Assembly (NCBI GenBank): GCA_964455905.1 | Contig: CAYVYN010000001.1 | Coordinates: 372,001 to 436,000 of the forward strand | Direction: 5' to 3' | DNA length: 64,000 bases | Source of the DNA: CAIJXB01 sp964455905 | GTDB taxonomy: Bacteria; Chlamydiota; Chlamydiia; Chlamydiales; Rhabdochlamydiaceae | In this document: one piece after another, positions 16,302 to 25,039 of the stretch | Numbering within the stretch: position 1 is the stretch's first letter | How the letters are laid out: each line of letters starts with the position of its first letter | Program-made: the position numbers and the translations under genes | The notes under the pieces: model-generated | What the model saw: only the letters and a program-made list of their open reading frames with translations | What the model was told of the DNA's origin: nothing | The model's database searches: none

Positions 16302-19300
16302 CTATAAAATAGGTTTTCTTTTTTCGTGTTCTCTAAGCCCTAAATTACCATAACGGTGGTAGTCGTAACTTAAAGAGACCTCTCTAAAATAATGAGGTAG
16401 TTCAACATATCCGTTTGCAAGGACAGGAGATCTATCTAGAAAGCAACCAGCTTTTGCGGAGGCTTCTCTTAGATGTTTTTGAGGAGGCGTTAATAGACGA
16501 ATCCTAGAGACTTTTCCTTCAAGAACTCTATTAGAGAGCTCTTCTTCGCTCTCTTTTATAAAAGTGATTTCTTTAAAAAGTTCTATCCATGAATCTTTAA
16601 AGTGACTAGATGATTCTTCAGGATGATAGCTAATTTCTACGGAGGCTTTTGTTAAAAGAGTCGCTCCAATAAATCTTAAAATATCTAGAGCGCTTGTGTC
16701 TTTTTGTATGCGAATTGTAAGCGATTTTCTAGGCGCGTAGTAAAGAAGATTGTCTTGCCCTACAATAAGGTCTAAAACAGCTTCTGGAGTTTTTTGCGGA
16801 TTTTCTAGCTCAAAAGAACTTGGAAATGCGTGTATTGTAGCCGCGTAGTTAGCTAAACTTCCGTATAGTATACCAAGCTCTTCAGGGGATAAAAGGACTT
16901 CTTTTAGTAGGTCAGTAATTGGAGCAAGTAGACTTGGCAAAGAAGCTTTATCTTGTGGAAGGCAGGTTTGTATTGGATTTGCAAATTGCATAAGGTAGTT
17001 AGGCCCTCCTGCTTTCATACCCATTCCAAAACAGCTAGCTTTACATCCCCCAAAAGGTTGTCTTCCTACAATAGCCCCTGTTGTCCCTCGATTGACATAA
17101 AGATTGCCGGCTTCTATAGAATTGATCCATTTTTTTATGTCTTTAGTGTCTAGTGAGTTAATCCCGGAGGTAAGACCATAGGAGGTGCTATTGGCAATTT
17201 TTATGGCATGGTCTAGGTTGTCTGCTCGTAGAACAGATAAAATAGGACCAAAGAACTCTGTTTGATGCATAAAGCTGCCTTCCTTGACTCCTAATTTAAT
17301 TCCGGGAGACCAGAGATTGGGATTTTCTTTATCCACTTCGGGTTTTACAAGCCAAGACTCTCCAGGCTCTAGCGTTGTTAGCGCTTTTAGCAAATCGCCT
17401 TCAGGAGCTTTAATTAAAGGGGTTACTTTTGATTCTAAAGACCAGGGAGATCCTACTTTTAAACTTTCAGTCGCATCTTTAAGCTGCTTTAAAAAGTTTT
17501 TATCGTCATAGACTTCAGCTTCTAAGATCGCAAGGCTTGCCGCGCTACATTTTTGCCCTGAGTGGCCAAAAGCAGACTGGATAAGGTCTTTAACCGCGAG
17601 GTCTCTATCTGAAAGAGCCGCAATAATAAATGCATTTTTGCCTCCGGTTTCAGCAGAAAGGGTTGTTTCAGTATTTAATTCCATAAAGAGTTTCGCTGTG
17701 CTTGTTGCTCCTGTTAGAATGATTCCGTTGATCCTTTGATCTGCAATGAGCTTGCTTCCGACAGGGGAATCTACGCAGTTGATAAATTGGAGTATTTTTT
17801 TTGAGATCCCAGCTTCCCATAGCGCGTTTACTAAAATCCATCCACTTAAAACAGCCTCGGGTGCTGGTTTAAAAAGTACACAGTTGCCCATAGCTAAAGC
17901 AGCTAAAATACCCCCAGCAGGAATGGCTACAGGGAAATTCCAAGGAGGGGTAACTAAAATCGTTCCTTTGCTTTTCCACTCAATGTCTTTAAGAGAGCTA
18001 TTTTTTAGAAGAGATCGTAAATAGTATTCTGCAAAATCGATAGCCTCTGAAACTTCCGCATCAGCTTCTAAAAGAGCTTTTCCTCCATCGGCGATCATTA
18101 CGCCAATAAGATCCCCTCTTTTTTCTCGCATTTTTTTCGCTGCTAAGGCAAGAATCTCAGCTCTTTTTTCTACAGGTGTAGTTTGCCATGATTTTTCTTC
18201 TTCTTTAGCATATGAGATTGCTTGGTTGATTTCTTCCCAAGAAGCAAGAGAGTAGGTGTATAGCACCTTATTTGGATAAGAAGGATCGAAACCTTTTTCT
18301 TGGGAAGGTAGGTGTAGCTCTTTTCCTCCAATTACGCAAGGGATAGGTTCAAAGGTTTTATTTTGCCATTTTTTTACGGTGCCGTTTGCCCAACTTCTAT
18401 TTTCTAATAGAGAAAAGTCTGTATCGGCTTCGTTTTTAAAGGGCGCTTCTATTTTATAAAGAGGCGCTGGGTCGTTTCTGTTTTGCGTTCTTCTTGGCCC
18501 TATAAAAATAGAGCCCATTTTCTCACAAGCTTCTTTAAATTTGTTTGCCTGTTCTTTCCATATAGGAGAGCTTGTTTTAAGACCGAACGTATAGCGTAAA
18601 AAGTTTTCTGGCCCTGTGTTCTCGTCGAGTCGTCGAATTAAATAGGCTATAGCACTTTGAAAGTCTTTTTTTTCAGCAACAGGGCAGTAAAGTAGAATAT
18701 CTTTTGTAAGCGTTTGTACAACACGTCGAATCGGATCTGCCATCCCTTCTAGCATTTCAAAAGAGACACTCTCTTCTACTTGATTTTCTGCTCTAAGTAA
18801 GATCGCATACGCAATATCAAATAAGTTATGGCTTCCAATACCAAGGTGCACAACTTTTGCGTTTTCTTTTTGGCACCCGTAGGTCACCATTTTTTTATAG
18901 TTAGCATCAACTTCGGCTTTCGATTGATAAGGGGCTTGAGGCCAGCCTTTTACGCTAGCTTCGAACTGCTCCATCGCAAGGTTTGCTCCTTTTACAATAC
19001 GAATTTTGATAGGAGAGCCCCCCTTCTCTACTCGTTTTTTTGCCCACTCGGTCAGTTCTTTTTGGATGATAAAGCAATCAGGAAGATATGCTTGAAGAAC
19101 GATTCCTGCAGAAAAATCTAAGAATTCTTCTTCGCTTAATACTTTTTTAAAGAGTTCTTTTGTGAGATGGAGATCTCTATATTCTTCCATGTCTAGGTTA
19201 ACGAATTTACAGTTTTTTTCTCCATTTGCTTTTATAAAAAAGTGGCTCATGGCTGTTTTATAAAGTTGCCTGAGTCTCTCTGAAAGGATTGTTAAGCTAT

Positions 19301-19949
19301 GATCCCAACCCAGAAGATGAATTTGACTGAAAATCGTAGAGATTTTAATTGAGATGTATTCGATGTTTGGTTTTTTGAGGTCTTCAAGATACATATTCAG
19401 TTTATAAACCGCTTCTTTTTCCCCTAGTATAGCTTCGCCTAGATGATTTAAGTTAATTCGCACGCCTTGAGCTTTACGAATTGCCATATGTTTATTTAAT
19501 GCTTTTGTTTCTCCAGGTAAAATAACATTTGAAGTTTCTTTTCTTAGCATGAAGGTCATAAGAGGCACAAGTACTGGCGCTAAAAACGGGGTAAGGGCTT
19601 TAAAAAGTTTTAATTGGAATTTTTGGAGGAAATTTAGATATTTTGGTGTGCCAAGTAAGTTTAGTAAATAAGTAAGTTGCTGCGCGATTCTATAAGGCGA
19701 CTTACTGCGAAAGCACTGATCAGTCATGCTTGTTGTAAATGCTTTTCCAATTGGGTCTTGCATCATCTTGGCTAACTGTTTTTGTTTTTTCTTTTCTGAG
19801 AACGTTTCTATTTTTAGAGCTTCTTCGAGCATAGCTGCAGCTAGTAGGGTTGCTTTTTGTTCTATTTGTTCTAGGGAGAGAGGATTTGTCTTCGCATCTT
19901 TAATGTAGTTAATGGCATTTTCTATGTTTTTTGATGCTTTTGAAGACAT
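16302..19949 (-). CDS. putA: Bifunctional proline dehydrogenase / delta-1-pyrroline-5-carboxylate dehydrogenase
   Basis: A 1215-residue PutA that oxidises proline to glutamate in two steps, passing electrons to FAD/quinone and then NAD. The proline dehydrogenase barrel occupies about residues 100-480 (IRIVKGANLAMEQFEAS, IGSHNLFDIAYA, FEMLEGMADPIRR). The aldehyde dehydrogenase domain covers about 510-1000, with TPPWNFPVAIPAGG, SAETGGKNAFI and catalytic Cys801 in SGQKCSAAS. A C-terminal extension of about 200 residues follows. No N-terminal ribbon-helix-helix DNA-binding domain is present, so it is not a self-repressing PutA. ATG 19949 has AGGA upstream. It lets the cell use host proline or glutamate as carbon and energy. 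Confidence 0.95.
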   Translation of the reverse strand: MSSKASKNIENAINYIKDAKTNPLSLEQIEQKATLLAAAMLEEALKIETFSEKKKQKQLAKMMQDPIGKAFTTSMTDQCFRSKSPYRIAQQLTYLLNLLGTPKYLNFLQKFQLKLFKALTPFLAPVLVPLMTFMLRKETSNVILPGETKALNKHMAIRKAQGVRINLNHLGEAILGEKEAVYKLNMYLEDLKKPNIEYISIKISTIFSQIHLLGWDHSLTILSERLRQLYKTAMSHFFIKANGEKNCKFVNLDMEEYRDLHLTKELFKKVLSEEEFLDFSAGIVLQAYLPDCFIIQKELTEWAKKRVEKGGSPIKIRIVKGANLAMEQFEASVKGWPQAPYQSKAEVDANYKKMVTYGCQKENAKVVHLGIGSHNLFDIAYAILLRAENQVEESVSFEMLEGMADPIRRVVQTLTKDILLYCPVAEKKDFQSAIAYLIRRLDENTGPENFLRYTFGLKTSSPIWKEQANKFKEACEKMGSIFIGPRRTQNRNDPAPLYKIEAPFKNEADTDFSLLENRSWANGTVKKWQNKTFEPIPCVIGGKELHLPSQEKGFDPSYPNKVLYTYSLASWEEINQAISYAKEEEKSWQTTPVEKRAEILALAAKKMREKRGDLIGVMIADGGKALLEADAEVSEAIDFAEYYLRSLLKNSSLKDIEWKSKGTILVTPPWNFPVAIPAGGILAALAMGNCVLFKPAPEAVLSGWILVNALWEAGISKKILQFINCVDSPVGSKLIADQRINGIILTGATSTAKLFMELNTETTLSAETGGKNAFIIAALSDRDLAVKDLIQSAFGHSGQKCSAASLAILEAEVYDDKNFLKQLKDATESLKVGSPWSLESKVTPLIKAPEGDLLKALTTLEPGESWLVKPEVDKENPNLWSPGIKLGVKEGSFMHQTEFFGPILSVLRADNLDHAIKIANSTSYGLTSGINSLDTKDIKKWINSIEAGNLYVNRGTTGAIVGRQPFGGCKASCFGMGMKAGGPNYLMQFANPIQTCLPQDKASLPSLLAPITDLLKEVLLSPEELGILYGSLANYAATIHAFPSSFELENPQKTPEAVLDLIVGQDNLLYYAPRKSLTIRIQKDTSALDILRFIGATLLTKASVEISYHPEESSSHFKDSWIELFKEITFIKESEEELSNRVLEGKVSRIRLLTPPQKHLREASAKAGCFLDRSPVLANGYVELPHYFREVSLSYDYHRYGNLGLREHEKRKPIL

Positions 19950-20083
19950 GTTATTTCCTGTTTGTTTTGCATTTATAATTAATTAGTATCATATGTTTTG
20001 TTTTATTTAAATGTTTTATTTCAAAACCAGTTGTTTCTAAGTGGGAGTTCGATTACCATGGGAAAAGGATGCGGAGGTGTACC

Positions 20084-21307
20084 TTGAAATTTGTGATAAC
20101 CGTTTTCTGTTTTTTGGTTTTTTCGGTTAGAGTTCATGCTGTAGATTTAGGGGTAGATGTTTTTTTTTCTGAAGGAGGGTATCTTGAGCTTCAAGGAAAA
20201 AAGATAGGTCTAATTACCAATCAAACGGGTGTTACAAAAAATTTAGAGTCTACTTTAGATCTTTTTCTACAGAAAGAAAGAGGGGTTCAGCTTGTTGCTT
20301 TATTTGCTCCAGAGCATGGGATATTCGGAGAGGTAGCTGCGGAAAAAGAGGTGAAAACTCAGAAAATTGGCAATATTCCTGTATATAGTCTTTATGGCAA
20401 AACAAGAAGGCCCACAGAGGAAATGTTAAGGGGAATAGATGTTCTTGTTTACGATATACAAGAAATTGGCTCTAGGTCGTATACATATGCTAGTACCTTA
20501 TTTTATGTTATGGAAGAAGCTGCTAAGCATAAAATTCCTGTGATTGTTTTAGATCGGCCAAATCCTTTGGGGGGAAAACTTGTGGATGGTCCGATGCTCG
20601 ACCCTAAAATGCGTTCTTTTATCGGGTATATTGACGTTCCTTATTGCCACGGAATGACAATAGGAGAGCTCGCTAGATATTTTAACGCTGAGTATAAAAT
20701 TCATTGTCTTTTGCGTGTAATCCCTATGAAGGGCTGGAAAAGAGACCAGGTTTTTGCTAGTACAGGGTTGCCCTGGATTCCAACAAGTCCCTATGTCCCA
20801 GATGCTGAAACTTCTTTTTTCTATGCTACGACAGGGCTTATTGGGGGCCTTAGTATTGTGAGTATTGGTATAGGATATACTCTTCCTTTTAAAGTGGTTG
20901 GTGCTCCTTGGATTTCTTCTAAAGAGTTCGCTAAAATGTTAAATCAGCAAAACCTTCCAGGCGTTAAGTTTGTTCCTATGTATTTTACTCCGCAGTATGG
21001 TCTATATAAGGGCGATGTCTGTCAGGGAGCTTTTATTGTGATTACAGACCCCTCTACCTATAAACCTGTGCGTACCCAGTGTTTTATACTCGGAATTATT
21101 AAGTCGATGTACCCCTCGATGTTTAAGAAAAAAATAGCAGAGCTTTCTAAGTTAAAAAAAGAACTTTTTTGCAAGGCTTTTGGAGGGGAAGAAATTTTTT
21201 CTATTTTAGTTAATGAAAAGTACCCTGCATGGAAAATGGCCGAATATGAATTTTCTAAAAGGCAAGAGTACATCGAGAAAAGAAAAAAATATCTGCTTTA
21301 CAATTAG
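20084..21307 (+). CDS. Exported DUF1343 / NamZ-like protein
   Basis: A 407-residue protein of the DUF1343 family, whose best studied member (Bacillus NamZ/YbbC, family GH171) removes N-acetylmuramic acid from peptidoglycan ends. Family blocks are visible: KKIGLITNQTGVTKN, LFAPEHGIFGE, GIDVLVYDIQEIGSRSYTY, VLDRPNPLGG, YCHGMTIGELA and FIGYIDVPYCHG. The signal peptide begins L/M-K-F-V-I-T-V-F-C-F-L-V-F. I choose TTG 20084 because GGAGG stands six bases upstream; an ATG at 20069 would add five residues and has AAGG touching the start. Periplasmic muropeptide turnover is the expected role. Its stop overlaps the CIRCE element of the next operon. Confidence 0.85.
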   Translation: MKFVITVFCFLVFSVRVHAVDLGVDVFFSEGGYLELQGKKIGLITNQTGVTKNLESTLDLFLQKERGVQLVALFAPEHGIFGEVAAEKEVKTQKIGNIPVYSLYGKTRRPTEEMLRGIDVLVYDIQEIGSRSYTYASTLFYVMEEAAKHKIPVIVLDRPNPLGGKLVDGPMLDPKMRSFIGYIDVPYCHGMTIGELARYFNAEYKIHCLLRVIPMKGWKRDQVFASTGLPWIPTSPYVPDAETSFFYATTGLIGGLSIVSIGIGYTLPFKVVGAPWISSKEFAKMLNQQNLPGVKFVPMYFTPQYGLYKGDVCQGAFIVITDPSTYKPVRTQCFILGIIKSMYPSMFKKKIAELSKLKKELFCKAFGGEEIFSILVNEKYPAWKMAEYEFSKRQEYIEKRKKYLLYN

Positions 21308-21330
21308 CACTTGGGATCTTTGATTGCTAA
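21304..21330 (+). promoter_or_regulatory. CIRCE operator for HrcA
   Basis: TTAGCACTT, nine bases, then GATTGCTAA. This matches the consensus inverted repeat TTAGCACTC-N9-GAGTGCTAA at 8 of 9 positions in each arm. HrcA binds CIRCE and represses groESL and dnaK operons in many bacteria including chlamydiae. It sits upstream of the groES promoter and overlaps the stop of the preceding gene. Confidence 0.85.
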
Positions 21331-21347
21331 AAGAAACCCATTTTCGA

Positions 21348-21376
21348 TTGACAAAAACAAAAACCCGTCGTAGACT
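21348..21376 (+). promoter_or_regulatory. groESL promoter
   Basis: TTGACA at 21348-21353, a 17-base spacer and TAGACT at 21371-21376. This gives a full -35 match and a 4/6 -10 match at ideal spacing for the housekeeping sigma factor. The start codon of groES lies 40 bases downstream. It is preceded by the CIRCE element. Confidence 0.75.
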
Positions 21377-21415
21377 TCTGATTTCTTAATGACAACATCT
21401 ACAAGGAGAAAAAAT

Positions 21416-21724
21416 ATGACAACACAAGTACAAGTCCCTGTTAGACCTTTGGGTAATCGTATTCTTGTTAAGCGTTTTCAAGCAAAAACATCCCAAGGCG
21501 GGATTCTTCTTCCGGATTCTGCACAGCAAAAACCAAAAGAAGGTCAAGTCATTGCGGTTGGACCTGGAAAAATGGATGATGAGGGAAGAGTTACTCCTAT
21601 GACAGTACGCGTTGGTGATAAAGTTTTATTCTCTTCTTATGCCGGAACAGAAGTAAAAATGGACGATTTGGAAGAAGGGTATTTGATTTTATCTGAAGAA
21701 GACATTCTTGGAATCCTTTCTTAA
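21416..21724 (+). CDS. groES: Co-chaperonin GroES
   Basis: A 102-residue GroES, the lid of the GroEL folding chamber. It shows PVRPLGNRILVKR, the mobile loop SQGGILLPDSAQQKP, EGQVIAVGPGK, and KVLFSSYAGTEVK near the end. The start is at ATG 21416 behind AAGGAG at good spacing; an upstream in-frame ATG at 21389 would add nine residues and is not supported. It is the first gene of the CIRCE-controlled groES-groEL operon. Confidence 0.97.
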   Translation: MTTQVQVPVRPLGNRILVKRFQAKTSQGGILLPDSAQQKPKEGQVIAVGPGKMDDEGRVTPMTVRVGDKVLFSSYAGTEVKMDDLEEGYLILSEEDILGILS

Positions 21725-21749
21725 TTAATATACAAAAGCGGAGTCAAAG

Positions 21750-23402
21750 ATGCCAAAATTGCTACAATTTAATGAAGAAGCTCTTAAGTCTATTTTAAAG
21801 GGCGTGAAAACACTGGCAAAAGCCGTGATTGTAACCTTAGGTCCTAAAGGAAGAAATGTCGTAATCAACAAAGGATTCGGTGCGCCACTTTCCACAAAAG
21901 ACGGAGTCACTGTCGCTAAAGAAATTTCTTTGAAAGATAAATTTGAAAATATGGGAGCCCAGCTCGTTAAGGAAGCGTCTTCTAAGACAGCAGATTTAGC
22001 TGGTGATGGAACAACGACAGCAATTGTTTTAGCTGAGGCTATTTTTGGAGCTGGGGTAAAGAATGTTATTGCTGGCGCTAATCCTATGAGCGTAAAAAGA
22101 GGGATCGATAAGGCTGTAGAGGTTGTTTGTAACGAGTTAACTGCTCTAGCTACTCTTGTAACTAGTCAAGACGAGATCAAGCAAATTGCTTCTATTTCGG
22201 CAAATAATGATGCAGAGATTGGCTCGATTATAGCAGAAGCTATGCATAAAGTCGGCAAAGATGGAACAATTACTATTGCAGAAGCTAAAGGAATAGAGAC
22301 TACTTTAGATGTTGTAGACGGGATGCGATTTGACAAGGGATATCTTTCTCCGTATTTTATTACAAATGCAGAAAAGATGACTGTTGAATTCGAAAATGCG
22401 CACATTTTAATTGTCGAAGGAAAAATTTCTTCTTTAAAAGAGATCGTGCCTATTTTAGAGAAAGTCATGGAAAAAGGGCAAAAACCTCTTCTTATTATAG
22501 CTGAAGATGTTGATGGTGAGGCTCTTGCAACTCTTGTTGTCAATAAGATTAAAGCAGGTCTTCCTGTTTGTGCTGTAAAAGCGCCCGCTTTTGGAGATAG
22601 AAAAAAAGCGCAGCTTCAGGATATGGCTATCTTAACTGGGGCAACCGTTGTTACTGCAGACTTGGGGCTCAATATTGAAGATGTAGGAATCGAAGTTTTA
22701 GGGTTTGCTAAAAAAATTAAAGTGGCTAAAGAGACAACAACAATTGTGGATGGACAAGGTGATTCTTTAAAAATCAAAGAGCGTATTTCTTTGATTAAAG
22801 CAGAGATTTCATCGGCTTCTTCTGAATATGAAAAAGAAAAACTTTCTGAACGTTTAGCGAAACTCTCTGGAGGGGTTGCTGTTATCAATGTGGGTGCTGC
22901 GACTGAATCTGAGCTTAAAGAGAAGAAAGCACGGGTTGATGACGCTCTTCATGCTACGCATGCTGCAGTAGCTGAAGGAATAGTTCCCGGCGGTGGCGTT
23001 GCTCTTCTTCGCGCTGTTAAAGCGTTAAAAGATTTGAAGTTAGAAGGAGATGAAGCTATTGGTGTTGAAATTATTTTCCAAAGTGCTTTTGCTCCAGCTT
23101 CTGCAATAGCAAATAATTGCGGCAAGCAGGGTTCTTTAATTGCAGAAAAAATCTACGAAAAAACTGGTTCATTTGGTTATAATGGACTTACCGATGAGTT
23201 TTCTGATTTAGTCAAAGCTGGCGTTTTAGATCCTGTTCTTGTAACGAAAAGTGCTTTAAGGAATGCTGCTTCAATTGCAGGAATGCTTATAACCATTGCT
23301 GCTATGATTACAGATAAACCAGTACCAAAGTCATCTGCTCCAATGCCTTCTATGGATGGTATGGGAGGAATGGGTGGTATGGGCGGAATGGATATGATGT
23401 AG
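21750..23402 (+). CDS. groEL: Chaperonin GroEL
   Basis: A 550-residue GroEL with the usual signatures: TLGPKGRNVVI, SKTADLAGDGTTTAIVLAEA, the conserved Asp in DGTTTA, the AAVAEGIVPGGG block and a C-terminal tail with repeated GGM (GMGGMGGMGGMDMM). It lies 25 bases after groES, with a GGAG ribosome binding site. Chlamydiae carry several groEL copies, and this one, paired with groES and having the GGM tail, is the canonical chaperone. A strong terminator follows. Confidence 0.98.
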   Translation: MPKLLQFNEEALKSILKGVKTLAKAVIVTLGPKGRNVVINKGFGAPLSTKDGVTVAKEISLKDKFENMGAQLVKEASSKTADLAGDGTTTAIVLAEAIFGAGVKNVIAGANPMSVKRGIDKAVEVVCNELTALATLVTSQDEIKQIASISANNDAEIGSIIAEAMHKVGKDGTITIAEAKGIETTLDVVDGMRFDKGYLSPYFITNAEKMTVEFENAHILIVEGKISSLKEIVPILEKVMEKGQKPLLIIAEDVDGEALATLVVNKIKAGLPVCAVKAPAFGDRKKAQLQDMAILTGATVVTADLGLNIEDVGIEVLGFAKKIKVAKETTTIVDGQGDSLKIKERISLIKAEISSASSEYEKEKLSERLAKLSGGVAVINVGAATESELKEKKARVDDALHATHAAVAEGIVPGGGVALLRAVKALKDLKLEGDEAIGVEIIFQSAFAPASAIANNCGKQGSLIAEKIYEKTGSFGYNGLTDEFSDLVKAGVLDPVLVTKSALRNAASIAGMLITIAAMITDKPVPKSSAPMPSMDGMGGMGGMGGMDMM

Positions 23403-23425
23403 TAGATCTTTCTATAGATTTATTT

Positions 23426-23461
23426 AAAAAAAGAGGCTCTCATGGGAGTCTCTTTTTTTTT
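23426..23461 (+). terminator. Rho-independent terminator of groES-groEL
   Basis: Stem AGAGGCTC (23432-23439) with GAGTCTCT (23446-23453), one G-T pair and a six-base loop. The A-run before it and the run of nine T after it complete the pattern. Confidence 0.8.
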
Positions 23462-23543
23462 GCCTATAAAGAATTGAATTTTTTTTCGGATAAACAGTAG
23501 CAAGATTTCTAAAAAATATTGAAAATATCTAGACTGTAAATGG

Positions 23544-23563
23544 TGTAATTGTGTAGCATTACA
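23544..23563. promoter_or_regulatory. Perfect dyad upstream of trpR, possible operator
   Basis: TGTAAT, eight bases, then ATTACA: a perfect 6-base inverted repeat ending 27 bases before the trpR start codon. It does not match the E. coli trp operator closely. It could be the autoregulatory site of this divergent TrpR. Confidence 0.35.
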
Positions 23564-23590
23564 AATATACAAAAAAAATATAGGAATTTT

Positions 23591-23869
23591 ATGCAAGAAG
23601 ATGGTTGGTGGCAATTTTTAGAGCTTTGCAGGAAGTTTGAGGATGAAAAAAAGGCAGATACATTTTTTGATCTTTTTTTTACGAAAGAGGAAAAGGCTGA
23701 CATGGCTAAGCGATATTTAGTCATTCGCGCTTTATTAAACGAAAAGCTTTCGCAACGAGAGATTGCAAAGAAATACCATGTAAGCATTTTTAAAATTACC
23801 CGTGGATCAAATGCGTTAAAAATAATTAAACCTAAATTGAAGGAGTTCCTTATTGAAAATATGAAATAA
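23591..23869 (+). CDS. trpR: Trp repressor family protein
   Basis: A 92-residue TrpR-type repressor. The start is ATG 23591, where AGGA stands upstream; a longer frame from 23549 has no ribosome binding site. It shows DLFFTKEEKADMAKRYLVIRAL followed by the helix-turn-helix LSQREIAKKYHVSIFKITRGSNALK, the usual order of the family. It binds tryptophan and represses genes for its synthesis or uptake. No tryptophan biosynthesis genes are next to it; a dyad upstream suggests autoregulation. In chlamydiae TrpR responds to tryptophan starvation imposed by the host. Confidence 0.9.
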   Translation: MQEDGWWQFLELCRKFEDEKKADTFFDLFFTKEEKADMAKRYLVIRALLNEKLSQREIAKKYHVSIFKITRGSNALKIIKPKLKEFLIENMK

Positions 23870-23881
23870 GGATCATTAACA

Positions 23882-23906
23882 ACTCCTTCAATAGAAAAAA
23901 AGGAGT
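23882..23906 (+). promoter_or_regulatory. Hairpin that covers the Shine-Dalgarno sequence of the next gene
   Basis: ACTCCTT at 23882-23888 pairs with AAGGAGT at 23900-23906 across an 11-base loop. The right arm contains the ribosome binding site of the gene starting at 23912. An identical AAGGAGT at 23840-23846 inside trpR could pair with the same left arm instead. Confidence 0.45.
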
Positions 23907-23911
23907 GTTTT

Positions 23912-25039
23912 ATGATAAGTCAAGTAATGAGTATTTCATCTTCCTTATTGCCGGAAGATACGTTTCGTAAGTTGGAATTAAGAACAAGTTCCAAACATAA
24001 AAAACTTCTCGATTCATCGTGTCAGTTGGTTGTAGGCGTTGTCCTTAAAACCATTGAAGCTATCAAACTAAAAGAGTTTAAGAAATTTGACTCTAATCCT
24101 ATGGATTTTGGGTGCCAAAATAGAGCACTGGTTCTTAGAAGTATTGATTTGTCTCTTCTTCAAGAAGAAATAAACAGTCTAGAGCAAGATACTCGGAGAG
24201 TATTTGAAAGGTATAAAGAAAGTTCCTTAGATCCTGTATCTTTTTTTAACGAGCATCTTGGAGAGTTAAAAACACAAGATGAGATAGTTTTTAAAAAGAT
24301 AACATATTTACTCCACAGCTATGTGCTAACTGTTGTTAGGAAGTTTTTTCAAAAATTACCAAGTGGAGTTGTTGTTACAACAATCGATCCTAAAGCGTTA
24401 AAAGATCTTATTGGAGAGACCGCTACAACAGGCTTTATGCAGAATGTTGTTAAAAACAGTCAACGTTATCTATCTAATGCAACAGCAGAATATATGCGAG
24501 AAGAAGCTGAAAAGATTTCTCTTGATTCTTCGAAAAGTAGAATCGTAGAAATGATATCTGAAAAACAAACGCATCGAGTCGATAGAAGAACGTTTCTTTG
24601 TTTTTTTTACGCGGTAAAAACGATGTTAGTTCGTTTAAGGGAAGAGTTAGCTCCTATTTGTATAAAAAGCATAGGAGCAGATTCTTTGCCAATTTGTCTT
24701 TTTTTACAGCCTATAAAAAAAGGTGGAGAATTTCAGAGGATTTCTTCGGATAATTTCTCATTAGATAGTGCTATTGTCTTTTTTGAAATAGTTTTACATG
24801 TTCCAGTAAGTGAATTTGAGAGACTACTCGATCTATATGGATTTAGTGAAATCATTTTACATCTTGCTGCTTGTGAACCCGCCTATGAACAAGGAACCGA
24901 TCTTTTTTCTATTCAGCTAGAAGAGGCTCGAAATGAGGTTCTTTTCTATAAGGAAAAAGGGGGGATGGATTTTTGTCAGCTAGATCACATTTATCTAGAT
25001 CAATTAGCAAATAAAGAGAGTGTCTATGAATATCGCTAA
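23912..25039 (+). CDS. Unknown protein downstream of trpR
   Basis: A 375-residue, mostly helical soluble protein that I do not recognise. There is no signal peptide and no clear membrane segment. A block with several basic residues (KTMLVRLREELAPICIKSIG) lies near the middle. It begins at ATG 23912 with AAAGGAG at ideal spacing, although that site lies in a hairpin. It follows trpR after about 40 bases, and the next gene, a peptide transporter, overlaps its 3' end by 14 bases. The chain trpR / unknown / POT may be an amino-acid-supply unit, but that is inference. Confidence 0.8.
   Translation: MISQVMSISSSLLPEDTFRKLELRTSSKHKKLLDSSCQLVVGVVLKTIEAIKLKEFKKFDSNPMDFGCQNRALVLRSIDLSLLQEEINSLEQDTRRVFERYKESSLDPVSFFNEHLGELKTQDEIVFKKITYLLHSYVLTVVRKFFQKLPSGVVVTTIDPKALKDLIGETATTGFMQNVVKNSQRYLSNATAEYMREEAEKISLDSSKSRIVEMISEKQTHRVDRRTFLCFFYAVKTMLVRLREELAPICIKSIGADSLPICLFLQPIKKGGEFQRISSDNFSLDSAIVFFEIVLHVPVSEFERLLDLYGFSEIILHLAACEPAYEQGTDLFSIQLEEARNEVLFYKEKGGMDFCQLDHIYLDQLANKESVYEYR

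Noticed and set aside
22166..22888. Antisense reading frames within groEL
   Set aside because: They are shadows of a strongly conserved gene on the other strand.
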